The notes beneath the pieces were generated by a model. That model made no database searches and was not told where the DNA came from. It saw nothing but the letters and a program-made list of their open reading frames with translations. From the NCBI RefSeq assembly GCF_002632465.1, contig NZ_NIBS01000004.1:158068-222067 (forward strand): a stretch of 64,000 bases of DNA, in the 5' to 3' direction. Below, in pieces: positions 30,301 to 37,921 of the stretch. Position 1 is the first letter of the stretch. Each line of letters starts with the position of its first letter. Source of the DNA: Xenorhabdus budapestensis (GTDB lineage: Bacteria > Pseudomonadota > Gammaproteobacteria > Enterobacterales > Enterobacteriaceae). The translations under genes were made by a program, and so were the position numbers.

Positions 30301-33300
30301 CCTGGCGCCAGAAGGCCAGCTGCGTGTCCAGCACCGTCCCCTGTAACCATTGCCGCTGCCACAGCGCATAATCGGCGTACTGCACGGGCAACGGCGGCAG
30401 CGGATCGGGCTGCCCCCGGGTAAAGGCCTGGTAAAGCGTGGACAGTTCATGCAGCAGAATATTCAGGGACCAGCCATCCGTAATAATGTGGTGCTGGGTT
30501 AACAGCAGGCGGTGCTGGTGATCGGCGAGTTTCAGTAATTGCGCGCGTATCAGGGGCCCGGCGCTAAAATCGAAGGGGTGGCTGGCGTCCCATTCCGCGG
30601 CGGCCTCAATGGCCGCGTGCTGGCCGGCGGCGGGTAATTGACTGAAATCGTGGACCGTCAGGGCGAACCCGCTGTCCGGCTTGCCGATGATTTGCCGGGC
30701 TTGCCCGTCGATCAGCCGGAAGGTGGTGCGTAAGATTTCGTGCCGGGCGACAATGCGATCTAATGCCGCGGTGAGGGCCGGCAGATCCAGGGCGCCGTGC
30801 AGATGTAAACCACCTGATACGTAATAGGCGGTTTGTGCCGCGGGGTCGAGTTGCGCCAAAAACCATAAGCGCTGCTGCGCCCAGGAGAGTGGCAATGGTT
30901 CTTGGCGGCTGACAGGTACGATGTCGGGTTGAATTGATTGAGTTTCTACTACCAAAGTTTGTGCTAAATCGGCCAATGTTGGTTGAAGAAACAGATCTTG
31001 CAGTGTGACATTGATATTCAGAGTCTGACGTAAGCGAGACGCTACCTGTACGGTCAATAAAGAGTGTCCGCCTAACTCAAAGAAATTATCATGGCGTCCG
31101 ACTTGTTCCAGGCCCAATAAACTTTGCCAAATCTCTGCCAGTTGTTGCTCTATTTCTCCTTGTGGTGCGGCATATTCATGGCTAACACTGGCAGAGCGAT
31201 TAGGAGCGGGCAGGGCTGCTCGGTCTACTTTACCGCTCTGATTTAATGGGAAGGCTTCAAGGGTAACGAATGCAGTGGGGATCATATAGCTGGCGAGGTT
31301 ACTGCTGAGTTGTTCACGTAGGCTGGCCGTATTCAGCGGGCTAGGGGAGTCGGGGACTAAATATGCGATCAACCGTTTATCCCCGCTATCATCTTCCCTG
31401 ACAATAACCAGGGCGTCCTTCACCCCGGTACACGCCACCAGTTGCGTTTCAATTTCGCCCAATTCAATGCGGAATCCGCGGAGTTTGATCTGAAAGTCAT
31501 TACGCCCCAAATAACGGATATTGCCATCCGGCAGCCAGCGGCCTAAATCCCCGGTGCGATACAGACGGGCAGCTGGTTGATTGCTGAAGGGATCGTGGAT
31601 AAACCGTTCAGCGGTTAATTCCGTCCGGTTCAGATATCCGCGGGCCACCCCCTCGCCGCCGATATAAAGCTCGCCGGTGACTCCGATAGGCACGGGTTGC
31701 CCCTGGGTATCCAGAATATAGGCGGTGGTATTGGCCATCGGCCGGCCGATGGGGATATCTTCAACAGAATGGGGATGACCGGGCTCATAAATACAGGCAG
31801 TGGCATTGACGGTGGTTTCTGTCGGGCCATAGAAATTAATCCAGCGGCACGTTTGTGTTCCCGGGCTGGCTAACCAGGCCTTCAGGTGGCGTGCTTCCGC
31901 CTTTTCGCCGCTGGCGGCCACCGAGCGCAGGGATGGGGGCGGCCAGCTGTACCCCGCCTTGACTTCCTGGGCCCAGAGATGCCAGAACGCGGTGGGTAAA
32001 TCGACCACTGTGATGTGATTTTCTTGCAGAAAGGTAATAAAGTCAGTATCCGGCACTTTGAGGTGGGCCGGGCGTAAGACTAAGGTGGCGCCCACCGCCA
32101 GGGTGGGGAAGATTTCCGCCACGGAATTATCAAATCCAAAGGAAGCGAATTGCAGTACCCGATCATGCGATGTTAAGGCGGTTGTCTGGATTTGCGCCTG
32201 AATAAAATTGACGACATGCCGGTGTTCAATCATGACTCCCTTAGGCAACCCTGTAGAGCCGGAAGTATACAGTACATAAGCCAGATTTGAGGGAATGAGT
32301 CCTGACTGAGTTATTGAAATATTGTCTTGGGGGTGACTGGCGATATGAGTTTGATGTTCTGTGCTATCCAGTGCCCAAATGGGCAGGTCAGTATTGACCA
32401 GGCGGGCGCTCAGATGCCGCTGGGTCAGGATGAGTGCTGGCTGGCTGTCTGACAGCATATAAACTAACCGTTCTGTAGGATGTTCTGGATCTAATGGAAC
32501 ATAGCTGGCTCCCGCCTTCAAAATTCCTAACAGACCGATGATCATTTCCAGACTGCGTTCGACACAAATGGCTATCCGTTCATCTGGACGTACTCCCGAT
32601 GCTCTGATGGCATGTGCAAGTTGATTGGCGTGTTGGTTTAATTCGGCATAACTGAGTTGACCCTCTTCCCCGATCAGGGCAATAGCATCTGGTCTGGATG
32701 CAGCCTGTTGTTCAACTAATTGATGGATAAGCCTATCCTGCTGGTAGTCTTGCGCAGTGAGATTAAAATTGGTCAGTAATTGAGAACGTTGTGAGGACGT
32801 CAGCAATGGAAGAGTTTCTATTTGCTGGCTGTCATCAGCGATCATCGCTTCTAATAGCGTCTGTAGGTGACCGACCATGCGTTCAATACTAGCGTGTTCA
32901 AAAATATCACTGGAATATTCCAAATCACCGACTAAGCCTTGGTCTGTATCATTCAGAGATAAAGTTAGATCGAAATATGCGCTATTTCTGATATGTGACA
33001 GTTCTTTCACGTGTAACCCAGATAACTCGAAATTTTGCTGCCCTGGCGTATTGTCCAAAGCCAGCATGACCTGAAAGATAGGGCTATGGCTTAGATTACG
33101 TGGCGGTTTCAACACCTCCACCAACTGTTCGAATGGCAAATCTTGATGTGCATAAGCGCTCAAAGCTTTATGTTTCACCCGATTCAATAATTCACTGACA
33201 CTGGGGTTGTCACTTAATTGAATCCGTAAAGCTAACGTATTAACGAAGAAACCGATTAATGGTTCTAATTCGTGCTGTTGCCGATTGGCAACGGGAGTGC

Positions 33301-34249
33301 CGATCACGAGATCGTGCTGACCACTGAGACGAGAAAGCAACACCGACCATCCTGCCAGTAGGGTCATAAATAAAGTCGTACCGTGACGTTGACTAAGTGC
33401 TTTTAATGCAGAGCTTAAAGTAGGGGAAAAGGCTACATTAACTCGGTTGCCAATATAGCTCTGTTTTATCGGGCGTGGTTTGTCCGTAGGTAACTCCAGA
33501 AGTACTGGCGCACTTTGCAATTCATTGCGCCAGTAATTCAACAAATTTTCCAGAACGTTCCCTTGTAACCACTGATGTTGCCAAAGGGTGTAATCAGTAT
33601 ACTGGAGCGGTAATCCAGGTAATGGATCAACTAGCCCCTGGCAAAAAGCGTGATAAAGAGTGGATAGCTCATATATCAATACATTAACTGACCAGCCATC
33701 CGAGATAATATGATGCTGTGTTAACAGTAGAATATGCTCATCTTCTGCTAAACGAAGCAAATGCCCTCTGAACAACGGCCCTTGGGTAAAATCGAAAGAG
33801 GTGATGGCCTCATGCTGGGCACATTTTTCTACCGTAGTCTGTTTTTCTGACGCAGGCAAATGACTGATATCTTCAGTCGTTAAAGCAAAACCACAGTTGG
33901 CATCCCCGATAACTTGCCGGGCAGTACCTTCAATCGACACAAAAGTTGTTCGCAGGATTTCATGGCGAGCCACAATCCTATCTAACGCAGCCTTAAGTGC
34001 GTTCTGATTCAGGAGACCCTGGAGGTGAAGCCCTGTCGACATATGGTAGGCTGTTTGTGCCGCAGGATCGAGTTGAGTTAAAAACCAAAGGCGTTGTTGT
34101 GCCCAAGATAATGGAATATCACCCTCACGAGGCTGTACAGTAATTGATGTTCTTTGCGTATATTGACGAGTTAGCTTTGCTGCTTTAGCTGATTCAAGTA
34201 ATTTTTCACGTTCCGCTAATGGTAAAGAATTTAATTCGTTAATATTCAT
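24338..34249 (-). CDS. Nonribosomal peptide synthetase, modules 2-4
   Basis: A 3,303-residue middle NRPS. Order with rough residues: C (LCL, from 48, with HHIISDGWS); A near 528-1005; T near 1061; C (LCL) from 1122; A near 1609-2080; T near 2136; dual E/C from 2196 (HYLLETRGD instead of HHLxxxxGD); A near 2703-3180; T near 3234 (LGGNSLS). The tail has a heptad-like run ending SEDELLAMLRED, a probable docking helix for the next enzyme. Codes read by eye: module 2 DNADASFVNK, module 3 DNADASIVNK, module 4 DTSDTGAVTK; I know no exact match. Asp at 278 resembles pockets for basic amino acids. The E/C after T3 implies D-configuration of residue 3. The start at 34,249 is 26 bp after the upstream NRPS stop, with only a weak ribosome site. 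Module 2 is AT-richer; modules 3-4 are in the GC-rich duplication. Confidence 0.95.
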   Translation of the reverse strand: MNINELNSLPLAEREKLLESAKAAKLTRQYTQRTSITVQPREGDIPLSWAQQRLWFLTQLDPAAQTAYHMSTGLHLQGLLNQNALKAALDRIVARHEILRTTFVSIEGTARQVIGDANCGFALTTEDISHLPASEKQTTVEKCAQHEAITSFDFTQGPLFRGHLLRLAEDEHILLLTQHHIISDGWSVNVLIYELSTLYHAFCQGLVDPLPGLPLQYTDYTLWQHQWLQGNVLENLLNYWRNELQSAPVLLELPTDKPRPIKQSYIGNRVNVAFSPTLSSALKALSQRHGTTLFMTLLAGWSVLLSRLSGQHDLVIGTPVANRQQHELEPLIGFFVNTLALRIQLSDNPSVSELLNRVKHKALSAYAHQDLPFEQLVEVLKPPRNLSHSPIFQVMLALDNTPGQQNFELSGLHVKELSHIRNSAYFDLTLSLNDTDQGLVGDLEYSSDIFEHASIERMVGHLQTLLEAMIADDSQQIETLPLLTSSQRSQLLTNFNLTAQDYQQDRLIHQLVEQQAASRPDAIALIGEEGQLSYAELNQHANQLAHAIRASGVRPDERIAICVERSLEMIIGLLGILKAGASYVPLDPEHPTERLVYMLSDSQPALILTQRHLSARLVNTDLPIWALDSTEHQTHIASHPQDNISITQSGLIPSNLAYVLYTSGSTGLPKGVMIEHRHVVNFIQAQIQTTALTSHDRVLQFASFGFDNSVAEIFPTLAVGATLVLRPAHLKVPDTDFITFLQENHITVVDLPTAFWHLWAQEVKAGYSWPPPSLRSVAASGEKAEARHLKAWLASPGTQTCRWINFYGPTETTVNATACIYEPGHPHSVEDIPIGRPMANTTAYILDTQGQPVPIGVTGELYIGGEGVARGYLNRTELTAERFIHDPFSNQPAARLYRTGDLGRWLPDGNIRYLGRNDFQIKLRGFRIELGEIETQLVACTGVKDALVIVREDDSGDKRLIAYLVPDSPSPLNTASLREQLSSNLASYMIPTAFVTLEAFPLNQSGKVDRAALPAPNRSASVSHEYAAPQGEIEQQLAEIWQSLLGLEQVGRHDNFFELGGHSLLTVQVASRLRQTLNINVTLQDLFLQPTLADLAQTLVVETQSIQPDIVPVSRQEPLPLSWAQQRLWFLAQLDPAAQTAYYVSGGLHLHGALDLPALTAALDRIVARHEILRTTFRLIDGQARQIIGKPDSGFALTVHDFSQLPAAGQHAAIEAAAEWDASHPFDFSAGPLIRAQLLKLADHQHRLLLTQHHIITDGWSLNILLHELSTLYQAFTRGQPDPLPPLPVQYADYALWQRQWLQGTVLDTQLAFWRQALHGIPALLALPTDHARPAVQSYRGDQVPFTLPPPLVAALKALSQRHGTTLFMTLLTGWGILLARLSGQPDIVIGTPVANRQHSALEPLIGFFVNTLALRVTVDDNPSVQTLLARVKTHTVAAYAHQDLPFEQLVEALQPPRSLSHSPLFQVMFALDNTPKNHRFDLPGLTLTEVPAARNNAQFDLTLSLNETAAGITGDLEYATDLFERATIERLSGYLTRLLTAMAADDRQPVGSLPLLTPAQRRQLLTQFNATARAYPREPLIHQLIEQQAAATPAALALVSEAGQLSYADLNRHANQLAHALRAAGARPDDRIALCAERSLPLIIGMLAILKAGASYVPLDPDYPTDRLTYMLADSQPVLVLTQRHLSARLANTDLPLWVLDSADHHTHLASQPQDNIPITVSGLTPANLAYVLYTSGSTGLPKGVMIEHRQVVNFIQAQIQLTALTPRDRVLQFASFGFDNSVAEIFPTLAVGATLVLRPARLKVPDTDFMAFLHKHHITVVDLPTAFWHLWAQEVRAGHSGPPPALRSVAASGEKAEVRHLQAWLASPATQACRWINIYGPTETTVNATACPYEPGHPAPADDIPIGRPMANTTVYILDPQGQPVPVGVTGELYIGGEGVARGYLHRPDLTAERFLPDPFRPEPAARMYRTGDLGYWRPEGTIHYLGRNDFQVKLRGFRIELGEIETQLVACPGVKDALVIVREDDPGDKRLVAYLVPDAPRPLDATRLRDQLSQHLASYMIPSAFVTLDAFPLNPSGKIDRRALPAPDRAARVSRDYVAPQGGAERQLAAIWQALLRLAQVGRHDNFFELGGHSLLVVTLIEQLRQHHWTLPVSAVFAAPTLAAMAQQLTHEPADSPVPDVPASLIPPDCPAITPAMLPLLTLTQAQIDPVIARVAGGARNVQDMYPLGPLQEGILFHYLLETRGDTYLDRQFIRFDSRPRLEAFLQALQQVIDRHDILRSAVHWQGLPEPVQVVYRQAPLPRTETVLAPGEAAEQQLRRLTDTRLTRLDITRAPLLAATFAQEPGSAHWLLALQHHHLVCDHLSLDIIFSEMQALLAGQGDTLPPSLPYRHFIAQTRAVPAETHQAYFRQLLGDVAEPTLPFGLADTQNLPADITEAVMPLDNALSQQITACARQQGVSAAVLFHVAWAQVLALCSGQDDIVFGTVLLGRLQGGAGTAQIFGMLINTLPVRIALQDRTVQQTVQATHQQLSALLAHEQTPLALAQRCSGIPAPQPLFSSLLNFRHSQRDPGPAASPAWAGIQVLSDEEHSNYPLSLDVDAFEDGFALTAQCPQHLNPARINHYMVSALSQLVSALHTAPARAIRSLTILPDEERTRLLVAFNPAAVTAAPAGLLHQAVEQQAARTPAATALVWGDTSLSYAALNRRANQLAHALIAAGVRPDDRVAIYAERSVTLMIGLLAILKAGAGYVPLATDHPRERLAYLLSDSAPVLLLTQTHLHPHLPDTAVPTWCLDEARQQATLETSAAENPDPARLGLQPHHLAYVIYTSGSTGLPKGVMIEHRNVTSFVAAQLQANPLTARDRVLQFTAVAFDTAVSEIFPTFAAGASLILRPDALQVPDSAFSAFLHAQKITALDVPAAFWHLWVQELAAGRCPFSPYLRTVTVGGEKVEARHLQTWQALPETQPCRWLNAYGPTETTVTATAWAGDNAGPAPHRPALTAAVPIGRPLANSKIYILDAHGQPVPVGVTGEIYVGGAGVARGYLHRPDLTAERFIRDPFSAQPGARMYRTGDLGQWLPEGNIHYLGRNDFQVKIRGFRIELGEIETQLAACPGVKDAVVIARENTTGDQYLVAYLIPQPNISLDPNELREQLSRHLMEYMLPQAYMILDTLPLTANGKLDRQALPAPDRSSIAVHTYEIPQGEIEQQLATIWQDLLGLDQAGRHDDFFVLGGNSLSIMQLSRRLRNTFHLDISVADIFRHSTLSQLAELISSIQQDISSIQQELDDLSEDELLAMLRED
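24882..30896 (-). repeat. 6,015-bp near-identical duplication, copy 2
   Basis: Partner of 18,163-24,177. It begins inside the C-terminal subdomain of the module 4 A domain (after GVKDAVVIARE) and ends at the C1 motif of module 3 (PLSWAQQRLWFLAQ). Neighbouring sequence outside the block, although homologous in protein, is clearly lower in GC and differs at many synonymous positions. Confidence 0.95.
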
Positions 34250-34275
34250 GCTTAAGTGCCATTTAAGGTTAAAGT

Positions 34276-37200
34276 TTAATTCATTGATTTATAAATATTT
34301 TTTAGTAATTCAGCGTCAAATTGCAGTAATTGAGCGTCGACAATACACGCTTTAAGTTGGCTGAGGGTGGTGTGTGAAAATAGTTGTTGAACAGAAAGCT
34401 CTACACCAAATATTTCCCATATTCTTGATTGTTGCTGTAGTACTAATAGTGAATTCCCGCCAAGTTCGAAGAAATTGTCATGGCGTCCTATGCGCTTAAT
34501 TTTCAGCAGCATTTGCCAAATATTGGCTAATTGCTCTTCAATCTCACCTTGTGGAGCGACATATTCTTGTGTGATCACTGATGAATGGTCGGGGACTGGC
34601 AGCGCTCGGCGATCCAGCTTACCATTCAGAGTTAATGGAAAAGCATCCAGCATGACAAATGCACTGGGGATCATATAATCAGGTAGATTAATGCTCAGTT
34701 GTTCCCGCAGCTTGGGAATGCTCAAGGTAATGTCCGGTTCGGGTATAAGGTAAGCAACTAATCGTTTATCTGTAGCGTCGTATTCATGCACAATGACAAT
34801 AGCGTGTTGAACACCGGCACATTGAGTCAGGCAGGTTTCAATTTCGCCTAATTCAATCCGGTTTCCGCGTATCTTGACCTGGAAATCATTACGACCCAAA
34901 TAATCGATACTTCCATCAGGCAACCAACGTCCTAAGTCCCCCGTCTTGTACATTCTTGCATCTTTGTTGTTGCTAAATGGGTCAGGAATAAAACGTTCTG
35001 TTGTCAACTCAGGACGATTTAAATAGCCACGGGCAACACCAATGCCACCGATATAGATTTCACCGGTAATGCCGATGGGTACGGGTTGCCCATATTTATC
35101 AAGAATATAGATTTTCGTATTGGCAATAGGGTAACCAATTGGTACTAAAGCGGAATATTTTTCTGATCCACAACGCCAGGATGTTACGTCGATAGCGGCT
35201 TCAGTCGGGCCATATAAATTATGCAGCTCACTATGAGGTAAATGAGACAAACATTTCTGTTGCAGAGAGTACGACAATGCTTCTCCGCTGCATAAAATTT
35301 GACGCAAAGAAGGGCAACGCTTTGCTGGAGTATGATGAATGAAACTGTGCAGCATAGAAGGAACAAAGTGAATAGTTGTAATACCACGGAGTTCAATTTC
35401 TTCCAGCAAATAGACGGGGTCTTTATGGCCATTAGGGCGTGCCAGGACTAACTGAGCGCCAGAGAGCAAAGGCAGGAAAAATTCCCATACTGAAACATCG
35501 AAACTAAACGGAGTTTTTTGCAATACACGATCATGTTGATTCAATCGGTATTCATCTTTAGCCCATAGTAAACGATTTACAACGCCACGATGCTCATTCA
35601 TAACTCCTTTGGGTAGACCCGTTGAACCTGACGTATAGAGTACATAGGCCAAATGGTGGGATGTCAGTCCTAAATCGGTGACTGACAAATTATTTTCCCC
35701 CTGAACAGCCATTTTTGTTTGAAGTTCTTCGCTGCCCCATCGCCATACAGGGACAGTTGTTTCTGGTAAGTCCCCTTTTAGATCTTGATGCGTCAGTACG
35801 AGTATTGGATTACTATCCGATAGTATGTGATTCAGACGATCTATGGGATATTCAGGGTCGAGAGGTACATAGGCGGCACCTGCTTTGAGTATTCCTAACA
35901 AACCAACCACCATATCTGGGCTGCGTTCCATACAAATGGCGATGCGGTCATCTGGACAAACACCAAATTCAACCAAAGCATGGGCTAATTGATTGGCTTG
36001 TCGGTTCAATTCAGCATAACTCAATTTATGGTTTTCATAAATCAGGGCAATTGCGTTTGGCGTGTGTGTGACTTGCTGTTCCACTAATTGGTGAATCAAA
36101 GCGTGTTGAGGAAAAGCTTTATTTGTTGTATTGAAATTACAGAGAATTTGTTTACGTTCTTGCTCATCCATCAGTGGCAAATAGTCAATTTTCTGTTGTT
36201 CGTTATCAGCCATTGCAGTAAGTAAAACGAAGAAATTTTCCATGAGTTGATGGATTAACTCAGTATCGAACAACTGGGGATCGTAATGGAAATAACACCG
36301 AATTTGTGTATTGACTTCCAATATATTAAGCATCAAAGGGACGGGGGTATCAGCATAAAGGGGATAGGAGAAGGGCCGTAATTCTGCGCCTCCCCAATGT
36401 ACCGTCGTACTATTATCTTCGTCCATCCATAACAATAATAGGTCACCAATATATCGAGGCTGTTGGAAAGTCATCAAAGTCTGGAAAACGGGATGAGTTT
36501 CTGCATGGCGTTGTAACTTTAGTTGTTCCAGTACCTTAGCAAAGGGATATTTTTGATTCTCAATGGCCTGACGGATGCTTTTCTGTGCTTGCAAAATATG
36601 TTCACGAACGCTCATATCACCGTTAATTTGACCACGTAATGCGACCGGATTAACAAATTCACCGACCAATTTTCCCCAATGTGCACGGCTTCGCCCCGGC
36701 ATCATTGAGCCTATAATAATATCGTTCTGCTCTGTGTAGCGATTCAATAAGATCTGGTATGTAGCCAGAAAAATAGCAAACAGACTGTTCCCATATTCAG
36801 AAGCCATAGCATGGAGTTTATCCGCTAATATATCTGGAATTAGGCGGGAAATTGTGATCTTATCAGTTAATGGTGTTGGGGTGTTTTTAAGAGAGTTGTT
36901 TTCTGTTGGCCATTTTATGTTTGGCCACTGTAGTGTATTCGGATGACCAGCCAAATTATTACGCCAGAAATTTTGTTGTTTTTTTGCACTGTTACTGTTC
37001 AGCCATTGCTGCTGCCATGTAACATAGTCTTGAAAACTATGTTCTGATATTGGCTCTAAGGCTTGTGAGGCTAATAAATTGCCTAATTCCTCTAATAATA
37101 ACCAATAAGACCAACCATCAACTGCCAGATGGTCAAAAGTTAGTACCATGATGTTTTCTTGGGGATGGTATTGATACCAACTGGCATAAACCCGCAATGG

Positions 37201-37545
37201 ATATTCCAAATCGAAAGTATGCCAGCAATCTTGGCGCACTTGCTGTTGAAGAGTATTTTCGTCGAGATGTTTAGCATTATGTCGTTGGATCTGTATTTCA
37301 ACATACTCTGCAATACGGTATCCCAACTTGCCATCGTATAACCCAAAGCTAGACCGTAACATAGGATGCCGTTTTATCAGATGATTGATTGCAGTTTCTA
37401 AACGTTCAACAGTTAAACCCTTAACCCGAGCACAAAATGCACTATTATTTTTTCCCCGTTGGGTTGGATTAATTTGATATTGAAACCAACGACTATTTTG
37501 AGCTTCAGATAAGGAAAATGGTTTCATATTTTCAGGGTGGTTCAC
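34276..37545 (-). CDS. Nonribosomal peptide synthetase, loading module 1 (serine)
   Basis: A 1,089-residue C-A-T synthetase, first of the operon. The C domain (about 5-440) has the motif DHLAVDGW at 138-145; the first His of HHxxxDG is replaced by Asp, while the catalytic second His is kept. Because it precedes the first A domain it is likely a starter C domain that adds a fatty acyl group. The A domain (about 460-970) reads DVWHLSLIDK by eye, the classic serine code. T is near 1030 (LGGNSLL). The GTG at 37,545 has AGGGAG 9 nt upstream, which fixes the start. A second Met follows 6 codons later. Upstream is a 376-bp AT-rich divergent spacer shared with the aminotransferase. Codon use is AT-rich like the host. 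Confidence 0.95.
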   Translation of the reverse strand: MNHPENMKPFSLSEAQNSRWFQYQINPTQRGKNNSAFCARVKGLTVERLETAINHLIKRHPMLRSSFGLYDGKLGYRIAEYVEIQIQRHNAKHLDENTLQQQVRQDCWHTFDLEYPLRVYASWYQYHPQENIMVLTFDHLAVDGWSYWLLLEELGNLLASQALEPISEHSFQDYVTWQQQWLNSNSAKKQQNFWRNNLAGHPNTLQWPNIKWPTENNSLKNTPTPLTDKITISRLIPDILADKLHAMASEYGNSLFAIFLATYQILLNRYTEQNDIIIGSMMPGRSRAHWGKLVGEFVNPVALRGQINGDMSVREHILQAQKSIRQAIENQKYPFAKVLEQLKLQRHAETHPVFQTLMTFQQPRYIGDLLLLWMDEDNSTTVHWGGAELRPFSYPLYADTPVPLMLNILEVNTQIRCYFHYDPQLFDTELIHQLMENFFVLLTAMADNEQQKIDYLPLMDEQERKQILCNFNTTNKAFPQHALIHQLVEQQVTHTPNAIALIYENHKLSYAELNRQANQLAHALVEFGVCPDDRIAICMERSPDMVVGLLGILKAGAAYVPLDPEYPIDRLNHILSDSNPILVLTHQDLKGDLPETTVPVWRWGSEELQTKMAVQGENNLSVTDLGLTSHHLAYVLYTSGSTGLPKGVMNEHRGVVNRLLWAKDEYRLNQHDRVLQKTPFSFDVSVWEFFLPLLSGAQLVLARPNGHKDPVYLLEEIELRGITTIHFVPSMLHSFIHHTPAKRCPSLRQILCSGEALSYSLQQKCLSHLPHSELHNLYGPTEAAIDVTSWRCGSEKYSALVPIGYPIANTKIYILDKYGQPVPIGITGEIYIGGIGVARGYLNRPELTTERFIPDPFSNNKDARMYKTGDLGRWLPDGSIDYLGRNDFQVKIRGNRIELGEIETCLTQCAGVQHAIVIVHEYDATDKRLVAYLIPEPDITLSIPKLREQLSINLPDYMIPSAFVMLDAFPLTLNGKLDRRALPVPDHSSVITQEYVAPQGEIEEQLANIWQMLLKIKRIGRHDNFFELGGNSLLVLQQQSRIWEIFGVELSVQQLFSHTTLSQLKACIVDAQLLQFDAELLKNIYKSMN

Positions 37546-37921
37546 TTTATATAACTCCCTTTTTTTATATGCATATTAAAAAATATAATAATTGCTCTAT
37601 TAAATTAGAAATCACCTTTACACTTAGATATCGGTTAAATAAAAATTAATAAGGATTTTTATAATTATTATTTGATATGAGATTAATTAATTATGTTTCA
37701 AGTAAGAAATTATCTTTCATGAACTTATTATTAATATTTTTATTCTCAGATCAAGGGGTAAAATAGATAAGGTGAGCAGGGTAGGATTATATGATGAAAT
37801 TATTACAAGTGAAAATTATAATAAAAATACATTGATGTTATGGCTATTAAGTGAAAATAACTTAAGATTATTAATACAGTTATGAACAATTTCAAGATTA
37901 AATTAAAAAAGAGAATGGATA
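37546..37921. promoter_or_regulatory. Divergent promoter region between NRPS operon and aminotransferase
   Basis: 376 bp of very AT-rich sequence without a credible gene. It must hold the promoter of the minus-strand NRPS operon and that of the plus-strand aminotransferase gene. I see no confident -35/-10 pair or operator; the high AT content would fit H-NS-type silencing, which is inference. Confidence 0.5.

Noticed and set aside
18158-30866. Dozens of open frames of 60-195 codons on both strands inside the GC-rich NRPS block
   Set aside because: They overlap the in-frame NRPS coding sequence, recur at the exact 6,719-bp duplication offset, have no ribosome sites or homology, and are expected from GC-rich codons lacking stops.
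13548-37545. Calling the heptamodular locus a pax cluster
   Set aside because: The 1+3+3 layout fits, but module 1 reads serine, a Dab-type aminotransferase is present and no linked transporter is seen; only resemblance is claimed.
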